64,000 nucleotides of DNA from contig NZ_JAUNLM010000003.1 in NCBI RefSeq assembly GCF_030532265.1, positions 28,517 to 92,516 on the forward strand, in the 5' to 3' direction. Positions 1 through 8,098 of this stretch are shown here, one piece after another. The translations under genes and the position numbers were made by a program. The notes under the pieces are model-generated. The model worked only from the letters and a program-made list of their open reading frames with translations. It ran no database searches and was not told the origin of the DNA. Numbering within the stretch: the first letter of the stretch is position 1; each line of letters starts with the position of its first letter. The stretch comes from Clostridium sp. (lineage in GTDB: Bacteria > Bacillota > Clostridia > Clostridiales > Clostridiaceae).

Positions 1-26
1 GGCTATTGATTTAATATTATCTAAAC

Positions 27-67
27 ATAAAAAAAGTTAGAATGAGATAAACACTCCTTCTAACTTT
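27..67 (-). terminator. Rho-independent terminator after the transglutaminase-like gene
   Basis: Perfect 10-bp inverted repeat, AAAGTTAGAA at 33-42 and TTCTAACTTT at 58-67, with a 15-nt loop. Read on the minus strand the stem is followed by a run of seven T. It begins at the stop codon of the gene ending at 66, so it is that gene's terminator. Positions 1-26 hold nothing I can name. Confidence 0.85.
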
Positions 68-902
68 ACCACTCTCCAGCAATGCTCTTACTTTTATGAT
101 CATTATTAAAATATTTATTATCAAAGTAATTTCCTGCTGAATAAAATGTTGGATCTACATTAATCCACTTTCCTTCATTACTTAAATATACTTGATTCCA
201 TGCATGATTTATGTATTCATGTCCATTATAAGCTTTACCAATTATCATTCTAACCCTTATATTATTAGCCCTACACATCGCTACAAAAAGACATGCATAA
301 TCAAAACATATTCCTTTCCTTTCATTAAAGGCAACTATAGCTCCACTACTATTTAAACTACTATTTTGAATATTTTCTGCCTTTTCAAAATCATACTTTA
401 TATTACTTCCAATCCATTTATAAAGCTCTTTGGCCTTTTCTCTATCTGTTTTTAAGCCTTTTGTTATTTTTATAGCCTTACTATCTATAAAATTGTTAGA
501 TTCTATCCCCTCATCTAAAGTTACACCATTATAATAAATTATTGTTTTTAATGAATTATCTTCAAATAATCCATTTTTTATTTTATCTACAGTTTTATTA
601 TCAATAGAAGATGCTATTTTACTATAAATATTTAGTTTATCAAAAAAATTTATTTCAAATTTTTTATCAACTAATCCATTATAAAAGATTATTCCTATTA
701 AAATGCTTATAACTATTAAAAAACCTCTTAAAATACCAAGAAAGGAACTTAATGTTATAAGTAATGCTTTTTGAGAATTTGAATTTCCATTAAATTCAAA
801 ATTAAAAAACATTCTATCTATAAAATTTAATATAAAATATATAATACACTTTATAGTCCAAAATATTATTATAAATCCTATTAATCTAAATAACACTAAC
901 AA
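66..902 (-). CDS. Membrane-anchored transglutaminase-like (papain-fold) protein
   Basis: 278 residues. Two hydrophobic segments (about 3-27 and 46-74) suggest membrane anchoring, with a C-terminal transglutaminase-like domain probably outside the cell. The catalytic triad of the superfamily is visible: Cys199 in GICFDYACLF, His233 in NHAWNQV and Asp250 in NVDPTF. In bacteria this fold usually belongs to peptidases or protein-modifying enzymes, so cross-linking should not be assumed. The start is TTG at 900-902, with a weak GGGAAAAG-like ribosome site upstream. The gene stands alone between recX and a terminator. Fold and triad are seen in the sequence; the substrate is unknown. Confidence 0.75.
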   Translation of the reverse strand: MLVLFRLIGFIIIFWTIKCIIYFILNFIDRMFFNFEFNGNSNSQKALLITLSSFLGILRGFLIVISILIGIIFYNGLVDKKFEINFFDKLNIYSKIASSIDNKTVDKIKNGLFEDNSLKTIIYYNGVTLDEGIESNNFIDSKAIKITKGLKTDREKAKELYKWIGSNIKYDFEKAENIQNSSLNSSGAIVAFNERKGICFDYACLFVAMCRANNIRVRMIIGKAYNGHEYINHAWNQVYLSNEGKWINVDPTFYSAGNYFDNKYFNNDHKSKSIAGEW

Positions 903-998
903 ACTTTTCCCACTATAAATATTATATAAATTTATACTTACACAATCGTAAAAATAATTATAAAATTAAAATATTTTAAAAAACATTAAAATCCTTTA

Positions 999-1124
999 TT
1001 AACTTCCTATTATAGAATTTTTCACATAAAAAAGACTTTTATTTAAAAATGAATCCTTTATACTTTTTAATGTAATCATAAAAATTATAGTAAAAATAAC
1101 TAATTCAGGTAGAGTAAAATTCAT
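999..1124 (-). CDS. Small membrane protein (41 aa) translationally coupled to recX
   Basis: ATG at 1122-1124 begins one base after the recX stop codon. The ribosome site AAGGGAG is formed by the last codons of recX (spacing about 7). The 41-residue product starts MNFTLPELVIFTIIFMITLK, giving one predicted membrane segment at about residues 5-20 followed by a basic tail, and ends in TAA at 999-1001. The good ribosome site, tight coupling and membrane-like composition support a real small gene. I recognise no family, and chance in AT-rich DNA cannot be ruled out. The rest of the gap to 902 shows nothing clear. Confidence 0.5.
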   Translation of the reverse strand: MNFTLPELVIFTIIFMITLKSIKDSFLNKSLFYVKNSIIGS

Positions 1125-1125
1125 A

Positions 1126-1764
1126 TTATTCTCCCTTGTATTGTAAATAAATTTTAGACACAACATTTCGTGCTACTTCATATTCATATCCTCTTCCTAA
1201 CATATATCTTATAAGCTTATTTTTTATTTTGAAATCATCCTCCTCTCTTTTACATATTGATAAATATTTTTTTTCGCATATTAAAAGTGCTCTCTCTTCT
1301 TCATCATTTCTATCTAACTCTTCTAATACTTCATCTACTAAATATTTATTAACACCTTTTTGTATTAATGCATATTTAATTTTATTTCTTCCTTGAGTTC
1401 TTATTCTATCTTTAACATACATCTTAGTAAACTTTAAATCATCAATAAAAGTGTACTCTTTTAAAAAATTTATTGTTTTTTCAACAGTTTCTTCATCGAA
1501 TTCTTTATTTAAAAGTTTATCTCTAATCTCTTTCTCTGTTTTATAACTTCTTTCTATAGTTTTTAAAGCACTATCTTTACATTTAGATAAATTTTCAACC
1601 TTTGCAATTTCTATAAGTTTTTCTTTATTTACTTCTTCATTTACCTTAAGATTAAATCTATATACAAGTTCCATATATATTGCAAAAACAAATTCTTCAT
1701 CTATATAAATATTTACTCTCTCTTTATTTCTTTTACACTGTTCTATTTTTGTTATCTTGCTCAA
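1126..1764 (-). CDS. recX: RecX, regulatory protein of RecA
   Basis: 212 residues with the three-helix repeats typical of RecX: the central block with RSYKTEKEIRDKLLNKEFDEE and FIDDLKFTKMYVKDRI, and the C-terminal block ending in YMLGRGYEYEVARNVV. RecX binds RecA filaments and limits their extension, tempering homologous recombination and the SOS response. The length is normal for Firmicutes. The start is TTG at 1762-1764 with AAGGTG five bases upstream. The gene begins nine bases after the M16 peptidase ends, so the two form one operon, followed by a small coupled ORF. recA itself is not in the window. Confidence 0.9.
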   Translation of the reverse strand: MSKITKIEQCKRNKERVNIYIDEEFVFAIYMELVYRFNLKVNEEVNKEKLIEIAKVENLSKCKDSALKTIERSYKTEKEIRDKLLNKEFDEETVEKTINFLKEYTFIDDLKFTKMYVKDRIRTQGRNKIKYALIQKGVNKYLVDEVLEELDRNDEEERALLICEKKYLSICKREEDDFKIKNKLIRYMLGRGYEYEVARNVVSKIYLQYKGE

Positions 1765-1773
1765 AATTTCACC

Positions 1774-3018
1774 TTATTTCTCTCTTCTTAAAATATGAAT
1801 TGTTGGATTTTTAAGAACTTTTTTGGAAACCTCATAAATTTCATTCTTTTCTATATTATTGATTCTATCCATATCATCAACAAATTCTAGTAAATTTTCA
1901 TTTTCAAGTTCTTGATGAAGTATATAATTACAAAGGTCTGCTGAATCTTCAAGTGTACTTATAACTGCTGTTTTATGAACCTTTTTCATAATATTTAAAT
2001 CTCTATCTGTAAACTTTATTTTGTTATTTAATATTGAAGATATAACACTATCTATAGCTTCTTTTGCTTCTTCTACATCTTCATCACCTACTGAAGTATA
2101 TATATATAATGATTTATAATCTTTATTTATATCTAAATGTGTAAATATATCATAAGCTAATCCTCTATTTTCTCTAACCTCTCTAAAAAGCAGTGAGTTA
2201 GCACTTTCTCCAAGTCTATGATTTAATATTCTAAGTGGAAGTTCATCATCTTTTTTAAGGTTATCAAAAGTATATAAGTATACTATTGTACTTTGTTCAA
2301 TTTCATTTTTATAACTTGTAACTTCTTCATTTTTATTTTTTTCTGATATTACTTCTTTTTTTCTAGTTTCTTTCATTTTCCAATTAGAAAAGGATTCTTT
2401 TATTATATTTAATGCTTCATTATGTTCAAAAGAAGATACCATTACAATAACAGAATTATTAGGTCTATAATTTTCTTTATAATATTTATATAAATCTTCC
2501 CTATTAAATCTATTTACATTTTCTTCGAAACCTATAACATCAAATTTTAAATAACTTTTATCAAATGCTACTTCACTTGTTTTTTTAAAGCTTAAATCCT
2601 CTATATCATCTTTGCTAGTTCTTATTTCAGCAAGTATTACACTTCTTTCTTTTTCTATTTCATCTTCTGGAAAATTTGAATTTATAATCATATCACCAAG
2701 TAAAATAGTAGCATTTTTAATTTCATCTTCTAAGCAACTTATAGTGTATACTGTTGATGCATAATCAGTATATGCATTATATTCTCCTCCTAAATATTCT
2801 AATTCTTCATTTAATTCTTTATTTGATCTAGAGCTTGTACCTTTAAACAACATATGTTCTATAAAATGACTTATTCCTTTTTCATCCATTCTTTCATACA
2901 TTGCCCCAATATTTACTCCAATATTTATTGATGCTATCTTTGTATCTTTTTTTACTGTTATTACTTTTAATCCGTTTTCTAATACTTTTTTATTTATATC
3001 GAAATTTAATTTAATCAT
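1774..3018 (-). CDS. M16 family zinc metallopeptidase (insulinase/processing-peptidase type)
   Basis: About 414 residues, typical of a single-chain bacterial M16B peptidase. The inverted zinc-binding motif HFIEH (in GISHFIEHMLFKGT) lies near residue 55, and a downstream EIRTSKDD segment can supply the distal Glu ligand. The C-terminal half carries the expected RGLAYD-like block (ENRGLAYDIFTHLD). These enzymes cleave short or unfolded peptides; the specific substrate is unknown. I start at ATG 3016-3018 because GGAG then lies six bases upstream. The ATG two codons earlier would sit directly on the ribosome site. It is the first gene of a unit with recX. Confidence 0.88.
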   Translation of the reverse strand: MIKLNFDINKKVLENGLKVITVKKDTKIASINIGVNIGAMYERMDEKGISHFIEHMLFKGTSSRSNKELNEELEYLGGEYNAYTDYASTVYTISCLEDEIKNATILLGDMIINSNFPEDEIEKERSVILAEIRTSKDDIEDLSFKKTSEVAFDKSYLKFDVIGFEENVNRFNREDLYKYYKENYRPNNSVIVMVSSFEHNEALNIIKESFSNWKMKETRKKEVISEKNKNEEVTSYKNEIEQSTIVYLYTFDNLKKDDELPLRILNHRLGESANSLLFREVRENRGLAYDIFTHLDINKDYKSLYIYTSVGDEDVEEAKEAIDSVISSILNNKIKFTDRDLNIMKKVHKTAVISTLEDSADLCNYILHQELENENLLEFVDDMDRINNIEKNEIYEVSKKVLKNPTIHILRREK

Positions 3019-3031
3019 ATCCATCTCCTAT

Positions 3032-3048
3032 TTGTAATTTAATTACAA
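3032..3048. promoter_or_regulatory. Palindrome in the M16-recX leader, candidate operator
   Basis: Perfect palindrome TTGTAATTTAATTACAA, with 8-bp arms and a single central base. It lies just upstream of the M16 ribosome site and downstream of a TATTAT/TATATT-rich stretch that could hold the minus-strand promoter. A repressor site is plausible. It could also be chance, since it is almost all A and T. Confidence 0.3.
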
Positions 3049-3101
3049 CCTTTAATATAATATGTTTTCATAAATAATACAACATAAACCTTGTGAAACC
3101 C

Positions 3102-3129
3102 TTCAAATATTTTTATATTTGTATATAAT
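3102..3129 (+). promoter_or_regulatory. Putative promoter of the two-component system
   Basis: A consensus TATAAT -10 box at 3124-3129 and a weak TTCAAA -35 box at 3102-3107, spacing 16. It lies 35 bases upstream of the response regulator start, which has GGAGG at 3151-3155. Confidence 0.5.
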
Positions 3130-3163
3130 GTAATTAGGTTAAATAAAATGGAGGGTTAATATT

Positions 3164-3835
3164 ATGAAAAAATCAATACTTATTGTAGAAGACGAAATAA
3201 GAATTAGATTTTTAATTAGAGATTATTTCATAAATGAAAATTTTAATGTATACGAAGCTGAAGATGGTGAAAAAGGTATTGAAGTATTTTCTAAAGAAAA
3301 AATTGATTTAATAATTTTAGATATAATGATGCCTAAAATGGATGGAATATCTTTTTTAAAGAAAATCCGTTCCGTATCATCAGTTCCTGTTATACTTCTT
3401 ACAGCTAAAAGTGAAGAAGATGATAAGTTACAAGGTTATGAAGTTGGTGCTGATGATTATATGACAAAACCATTTAGCCCTAAAGTATTAGTTGCAAAAA
3501 GTAAGGCTTTATTAAAAAGAACTAGAACAGATATAGACTCTAGTTCACAAGATTTTAATGGACTTACTATAAATAAAATGTCTCATGAAGTTAAAGTAAA
3601 TGAAACTGAAATATCACTATCTCCAAAAGAATATGAACTATTATTATATTTAATATCTAATGAAGGAATTGCACTTTCTAGAGACACAATTTTAGATAAC
3701 GTATGGGGAATAGATTACTATGGAGATATACGTACTGTTGATACAAATATAAAAAGGCTTCGTGAAAAACTTTTAGATAAAGCAAATTATATAGTTACAG
3801 TTCGTGGTAGTGGATATAAGTTTGAGGTAAAGTAA
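3164..3835 (+). CDS. OmpR/PhoB-family response regulator
   Basis: 223 residues. The N-terminal receiver domain (about 1-115) has the acidic pocket VEDE at 9-12, the phosphoacceptor Asp53 in LDIMMPKMDG, the conserved Thr in VILLTAKS and Lys in MTKPF. The C-terminal winged-helix DNA-binding domain (about 130-223) ends with the usual VRGSGYKF. It overlaps the sensor kinase start by one base (TAATG), so the two are translationally coupled and presumably form a cognate pair. No target gene or signal can be deduced from the neighbourhood. It is transcribed divergently from the M16-recX unit. Confidence 0.93.
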   Translation: MKKSILIVEDEIRIRFLIRDYFINENFNVYEAEDGEKGIEVFSKEKIDLIILDIMMPKMDGISFLKKIRSVSSVPVILLTAKSEEDDKLQGYEVGADDYMTKPFSPKVLVAKSKALLKRTRTDIDSSSQDFNGLTINKMSHEVKVNETEISLSPKEYELLLYLISNEGIALSRDTILDNVWGIDYYGDIRTVDTNIKRLREKLLDKANYIVTVRGSGYKFEVK

Positions 3836-5349
3836 TGAAAGAAACTTTATCAAAAAAATTATTTATAATAACAGCTTCATTTTTAGTTTCTTTTATGGCT
3901 TTAAGTTTAATTTTTCAAACCTTTATATTTGAAGACTTTTATGAGCAAAAAAAAATCAAAGATTTAACTTACAAAATTGAAAACTTTTCTAAGGCAAATT
4001 CTTTTCAATTAAATAATTTGCCAGGCCTTTATAAAGCACTAAAAAACTTTGAAAATACAAACAATGCAAAAATCGCAATATTTTCAGTAGATGGAAGCTT
4101 AAGATATATATCTAATAATTTAGAAAATGATAAAGATGATATAAAAATACTTAGTGATTTTTGTTCTACTTTGATAAATAACAAAGATATTTTATTTAAA
4201 CTTTTAGCAAGTAATAAACCAATATCAACTATATTTTCAACTGATAATAGTCAAATTAAAAACATAGGCGTTGCCTCATCAATGTCTTTAAATTATAAGC
4301 ATGACTCTATAGTGCTTGCTGTATCATCAATTCAACCAATAATAGAAGCTGGAAATGTTATAAGTGAATTTTATATTTATGTATTTATAGGAATAATGTT
4401 TATTGCTTTAATTATTTCATTAATTTTTGCAAAATTAGTTACTAATCCATTAAAAAAGATTAATCATGTAGCTACAAAATTATCTAATATGGATTTTTCT
4501 GAAAAGTGTACTAATATAAGTGATGACGAAATTGGTAATTTAGGAAAAACACTAAATTTCTTATCTGAAAATTTACAAAAATCATTAAATGATTTAAAAA
4601 TGCAAAATAAAAAACTTGAAAAAGATATTGAAAAAGAAAGACAATTAGATATTATGAGAAAAGACTTTGTTGCTAATGTAAGCCATGAATTAAAAACGCC
4701 TATAGGTATAATAGAAGGATATGCAGAAGGTATTAAAGATGGTATTGTTACTGGTGATGATTTAAAACTTTATCTTGAAACAATAATAGATGAATCTAAA
4801 AAAATGGGAAAATTAGTTGCTAATATGCTAGAGCTTTCAAAACTTGAATCAGGAGTTATAAAATCTAATTTTGAAATATTTAATATAAACAGACTTATTA
4901 ATAAAGTTGTAAAAACACTTAAACATGAATGTATAGAAAATGGACTTTCTATAGAATTCAATCCTAAAACTGATTATTCATATGTTAAAGCTGATATTTT
5001 TCAAATGGAACAAGTTTTAACTAATATTATTACCAACGCTATAAAATATACAAGTGAAAATAATTCAATATATGTATCTATAGAGGACTTTGATGAAAAT
5101 AACTTTAAAATTTCTGTATTAAATACAGGTTCATCAATACCAGAAGGAGAAAATATAAATTTATTTGATAAATTTTTTAGAGTAGATAAATCAAGAAATA
5201 GAAAAGATAATAGTACTGGACTTGGTCTTGCTATAGTAAAAAATATATTAGATCTTCATAATTCAAAATATAGTATTAAAAATGTTAAACTTGGAGTTTT
5301 GTTTGAATTTACACTAAAAAAAGCTGAACAAAGTGAAATGGAGGAATGA
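3835..5349 (+). CDS. Membrane sensor histidine kinase
   Basis: 504 residues. Transmembrane segments at about 8-30 and 177-200 flank an extracellular sensor region of about 145 residues. A HAMP linker (about 200-252) follows. The HisKA dimerisation domain has the phosphoacceptor His284 in NVSHELKTPIGIIEG. The HATPase domain has the N box (TNIITNAIKYT), a degenerate G1 box and DKSRNRKDNSTGLGLAIVK. Coupled to the response regulator by a one-base overlap. The stimulus is unknown. Its last codons form one arm of a palindrome shared with the convergent SDR gene. Confidence 0.93.
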   Translation: MKETLSKKLFIITASFLVSFMALSLIFQTFIFEDFYEQKKIKDLTYKIENFSKANSFQLNNLPGLYKALKNFENTNNAKIAIFSVDGSLRYISNNLENDKDDIKILSDFCSTLINNKDILFKLLASNKPISTIFSTDNSQIKNIGVASSMSLNYKHDSIVLAVSSIQPIIEAGNVISEFYIYVFIGIMFIALIISLIFAKLVTNPLKKINHVATKLSNMDFSEKCTNISDDEIGNLGKTLNFLSENLQKSLNDLKMQNKKLEKDIEKERQLDIMRKDFVANVSHELKTPIGIIEGYAEGIKDGIVTGDDLKLYLETIIDESKKMGKLVANMLELSKLESGVIKSNFEIFNINRLINKVVKTLKHECIENGLSIEFNPKTDYSYVKADIFQMEQVLTNIITNAIKYTSENNSIYVSIEDFDENNFKISVLNTGSSIPEGENINLFDKFFRVDKSRNRKDNSTGLGLAIVKNILDLHNSKYSIKNVKLGVLFEFTLKKAEQSEMEE

Positions 5350-5369
5350 TGTTTAAATCATTCCTCCAT
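5338..5369. terminator. Perfect palindrome joining two convergent gene ends
   Basis: Arms at 5338-5350 (ATGGAGGAATGAT) and 5357-5369 (ATCATTCCTCCAT) are perfectly complementary over 13 bp, with a 6-nt loop. The left arm encodes the last residues and stop of the histidine kinase. The right arm encodes the end of the SDR reductase on the other strand. It probably halts transcription from both sides, but neither side has a clean T run, so classification as an intrinsic terminator is tentative. Confidence 0.5.
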
Positions 5370-6090
5370 CTATTCTAATTACTTGTCCTGTTATATATGA
5401 TGAATCTTCAGAGCATAAAAATAAAACACACTTTGCAACTTCATTTCCTTCTCCAAATCTTCCCATTGGTATTTCATTTTCTAGTTCTTCCTTATCTTCA
5501 TTAGTTAAAAAAGCATTCATACTTGTATTTATAACTCCTGGAGCTATAGCATTTACTCTTATATTAGATGGCGCCATTTCTTTTGCTAAAGCCCTAGTAA
5601 ATAAATTAATTCCACCTTTTGATGTAGAATATATAACTTCACAAGAAGCCCCTACATCTCCCCACATAGATGAAATATTTATTATACTTCCCCCATTATT
5701 AAGCATATACTTAAGTCCATGCTTTGATATATACATAGCTCCTAAAAGATTAGTTCTAATAAGATTATCTATGTCCTCTTTAGTTGAATCCATAAATAAC
5801 CCTATATTGCTTCTTCCCGCATTATTTACTATAATATCTAATCTTCCAAAAGTCTTAACTGTTTCATCAACTAATTTTTTTGAATCTTCGTAATCTCCAA
5901 CATCAGCCTTAATTTTTATTGCGAAATTACCATTACTTTTTATTATATTTAATGTGTCACAAGCTCCATCTTCATCTTTTGAATAATTTATAACAACACT
6001 TGCTCCACTTTTTGCAAGTTCTATTGCAATATCTCTCCCAATACCTCTTGAAGCTCCTGTTACTATTGCAACCTTTCCCAATAATTTCAT
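5353..6090 (-). CDS. SDR-family oxidoreductase, FabG-like
   Basis: 245 residues, a classical short-chain dehydrogenase/reductase. It has the nucleotide-binding TGASRGIG at 11-18, NNAG at 89-92, catalytic Ser141, and Tyr154/Lys158 in YSTSK. The C-terminal GQVIRIDGGM is typical of 3-oxoacyl-ACP reductases. A FabG role in fatty acid synthesis is possible, but no acyl carrier protein or fab gene is nearby. Pairing with a dipeptidase makes a separate ketone/alcohol oxidoreductase equally likely. The start ATG has AAGGAG upstream. It follows the dipeptidase gene by five bases, so the two are co-transcribed. Confidence 0.85.
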   Translation of the reverse strand: MKLLGKVAIVTGASRGIGRDIAIELAKSGASVVINYSKDEDGACDTLNIIKSNGNFAIKIKADVGDYEDSKKLVDETVKTFGRLDIIVNNAGRSNIGLFMDSTKEDIDNLIRTNLLGAMYISKHGLKYMLNNGGSIINISSMWGDVGASCEVIYSTSKGGINLFTRALAKEMAPSNIRVNAIAPGVINTSMNAFLTNEDKEELENEIPMGRFGEGNEVAKCVLFLCSEDSSYITGQVIRIDGGMI

Positions 6091-6095
6091 TTAAT

Positions 6096-7037
6096 TTACT
6101 CCTTATTACATTCTTTTAATACTCTTATTATGTTCTTATAAAATACCTTTTCTATTTCATCATCAGTAAACCTTTCTTTTTTAAGAGCATAATAAAGCTT
6201 GTTCATTTCACTAGTATCTTTAATCTCTACTTCATTTTCTATTCCATCAAAATCACTTCCTAAAGATAATACATCTATTCCTCCAACATTTTTTATATGT
6301 GTTGCATGTTTTACTAAGTCATCTATCTTTGTTATCTTGCTTTCTCCTACAAAATCACTACAGAAATTTAGTCCCATAACTCCACCTTTTTCTGATAATT
6401 TTTTAATCATATCATCAGTTAAATTTCTAGGATGATTTTTAATTTCTCTTGCATTAGAGTGAGTTGCTATAAATGGCTTTTTACAAATTCTTAAAAGATC
6501 ATAAAATCCACCATCTGACAAATGTGATGCATCTGGAATTATATTATACTTTTCCATTTCCTTTACTATTTCTATTCCTTTATCTTTAAGACCTTTATCT
6601 TTAAATTTAAAATTGTAGTTTGGATATCCAATAGTGTTTTCATAATTCCAAGTTAATGTTATTATTTTGATTCCGAGATCTGAAACTTTAGACACATTAT
6701 TTATATCCCCTTCTAAAACTTCTCCCTCTTCTATTGATAGAATTGCACCTATCTTTGAATCATTTTCTATAGAATCTAATCTTTTTATATCTTTTATTAC
6801 TTCTATTTTATCCTTGTTTTTATTTATTTCTTTCATAAAATTATTATACATTTTATGAAATTCCTCAAAAGGACTTCTTTTTATTTCTTCTAAATCTATA
6901 AAAAACGCAAATATTTGTGAAAGTGCCTCACCTTTTTTTAATTTATCTAATGTTACTTTACATATACTATCTTTAAGTTCTAGATTTTCATTTAACATTC
7001 TATATGCAGTATCGCAATGTAAATCTATATATTTCAT
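6096..7037 (-). CDS. Membrane-dipeptidase-like (M19) metallopeptidase
   Basis: 313 residues, matching the renal dipeptidase family (M19). The N-terminal metal site HCDT at 7-10 (in IDLHCDT), the bridging Glu in LSIEEGEVLEG, DASHLSD, and THSNAR with its metal-binding His are all visible, with GSDFDGIE near the C-terminus. These binuclear-zinc enzymes hydrolyse dipeptides, often those with a D-amino acid at the C-terminus. No signal peptide is seen, so a cytoplasmic enzyme is expected. GGGGGAAT precedes the ATG. It is first in an operon with the SDR gene. Confidence 0.88.
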   Translation of the reverse strand: MKYIDLHCDTAYRMLNENLELKDSICKVTLDKLKKGEALSQIFAFFIDLEEIKRSPFEEFHKMYNNFMKEINKNKDKIEVIKDIKRLDSIENDSKIGAILSIEEGEVLEGDINNVSKVSDLGIKIITLTWNYENTIGYPNYNFKFKDKGLKDKGIEIVKEMEKYNIIPDASHLSDGGFYDLLRICKKPFIATHSNAREIKNHPRNLTDDMIKKLSEKGGVMGLNFCSDFVGESKITKIDDLVKHATHIKNVGGIDVLSLGSDFDGIENEVEIKDTSEMNKLYYALKKERFTDDEIEKVFYKNIIRVLKECNKE

Positions 7038-7077
7038 AAGCTATTCCCCCAATCACAGATAAACTTTATTACTAATA

Positions 7078-7106
7078 ATTATATTATAACTTTTAGTTAT
7101 TAACAA
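7078..7106 (-). promoter_or_regulatory. Putative promoter of the dipeptidase-SDR operon
   Basis: On the minus strand, TTGTTA (7101-7106) and TATAAT (7078-7083) are 17 bases apart, about 40 bases before the dipeptidase ATG. The -35 box lies inside the 3' end of the metallophosphoesterase gene. Confidence 0.5.
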
Positions 7107-8004
7107 AATTTAAATAACTATCTAACCTTTCAGGTCCTTCTAGAAAACTTCTTTTTATATAAAGATTGTTATCTTTCCCAATATCTATATTCCATTTAAC
7201 TAAAGCTATAAGCCCTTTATTTATTTCTATTGATGTTATACTATGTGGAAGTACACAAGAACCATCATTAAAATAAGTTCCTTCTCCAACCTTAGGAAAT
7301 CTCACTCTATGAGTATGTCCACATATAAGTATTATTTTATTTTCACTTGCCCAATCATTTAGGTCTTTATCTATTTTATTTCCTTTTTTATAACTGCTTG
7401 CTGGGCTATTAGGAGCTTTGAAACCAAAAAATCCTTCCATAACTCTCCAAAAATATCTTACTAAAAATCTACTAAAAAAAGCTAATTCATTATTCATAAT
7501 ATCAAGTTGATGTCCATGAACTACTAATCCTTTTTTATTATAAGGCTTAAAATTTATTACTAATCCTTCATAAAACTTAGTTTTGGATATAAGATTAATA
7601 AAATCTTCTCCAAAATTCCCTCCAATTTTTTGAAATTTTTTTCTTTGCTGTTCTTTAAAATCTTTTTTACTTTTAATTTTATCATGATTTCCATATATCA
7701 TATAAAGTCTATTATCACTGTTAAATCTATTATATATGCTAAACACATCTTTATAATTATATGCTATATCTTTGCAATCTTTATTTTTCCAAAGCTCATC
7801 TCCATCTCCAATTTCAATTAATGTATATCCTTCTTTATAATAATAATTTATAGCCGCTAAATATATATTTTTATTTCCTACTAGAGAATCTGATGTTCCA
7901 GCATCCCCTCTATGAACATCACTAATAAAAACTATTTTAGAATTTATACTAATATCTAAAGTTTCGCATTTTTTTAATATTCTTTTTAAGTCCCTCTTTC
8001 CCAT
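7093..8004 (-). CDS. Calcineurin-like metallophosphoesterase
   Basis: 303 residues with the full set of metallophosphoesterase motifs: DVHRGD (Asp29, His31), GDGDE, GNHDK, VHGHQ and CGHTHR. The order and the extra helices resemble the UDP-2,3-diacylglucosamine hydrolase (LpxH/YbbF) branch. A Clostridium makes no lipid A, so the physiological substrate must differ and is unknown. No signal peptide or membrane segment is evident. The ATG is preceded by TAGGATG. It is a single gene lying just downstream of the glyA terminator. Confidence 0.85.
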   Translation of the reverse strand: MGKRDLKRILKKCETLDISINSKIVFISDVHRGDAGTSDSLVGNKNIYLAAINYYYKEGYTLIEIGDGDELWKNKDCKDIAYNYKDVFSIYNRFNSDNRLYMIYGNHDKIKSKKDFKEQQRKKFQKIGGNFGEDFINLISKTKFYEGLVINFKPYNKKGLVVHGHQLDIMNNELAFFSRFLVRYFWRVMEGFFGFKAPNSPASSYKKGNKIDKDLNDWASENKIILICGHTHRVRFPKVGEGTYFNDGSCVLPHSITSIEINKGLIALVKWNIDIGKDNNLYIKRSFLEGPERLDSYLNFVNN

Positions 8005-8057
8005 AATACATCCTACTTAAATTATTTTATAATATATTATATTATCAGTGTTTCCTA

Positions 8058-8097
8058 AAAAATTAAGCGAGTAGAAAAATCTACTCGCTTAATTTTT
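8058..8097 (-). terminator. glyA terminator
   Basis: An 18-bp perfect stem (8058-8075 and 8080-8097) containing the GC-rich core AAGCGAGTAGA, with a 4-nt loop. It ends in T runs on both strands and starts two bases after the glyA stop. It may also act in the reverse direction, but there is no plus-strand gene to its left. Confidence 0.92.
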
Positions 8098-8098
8098 A

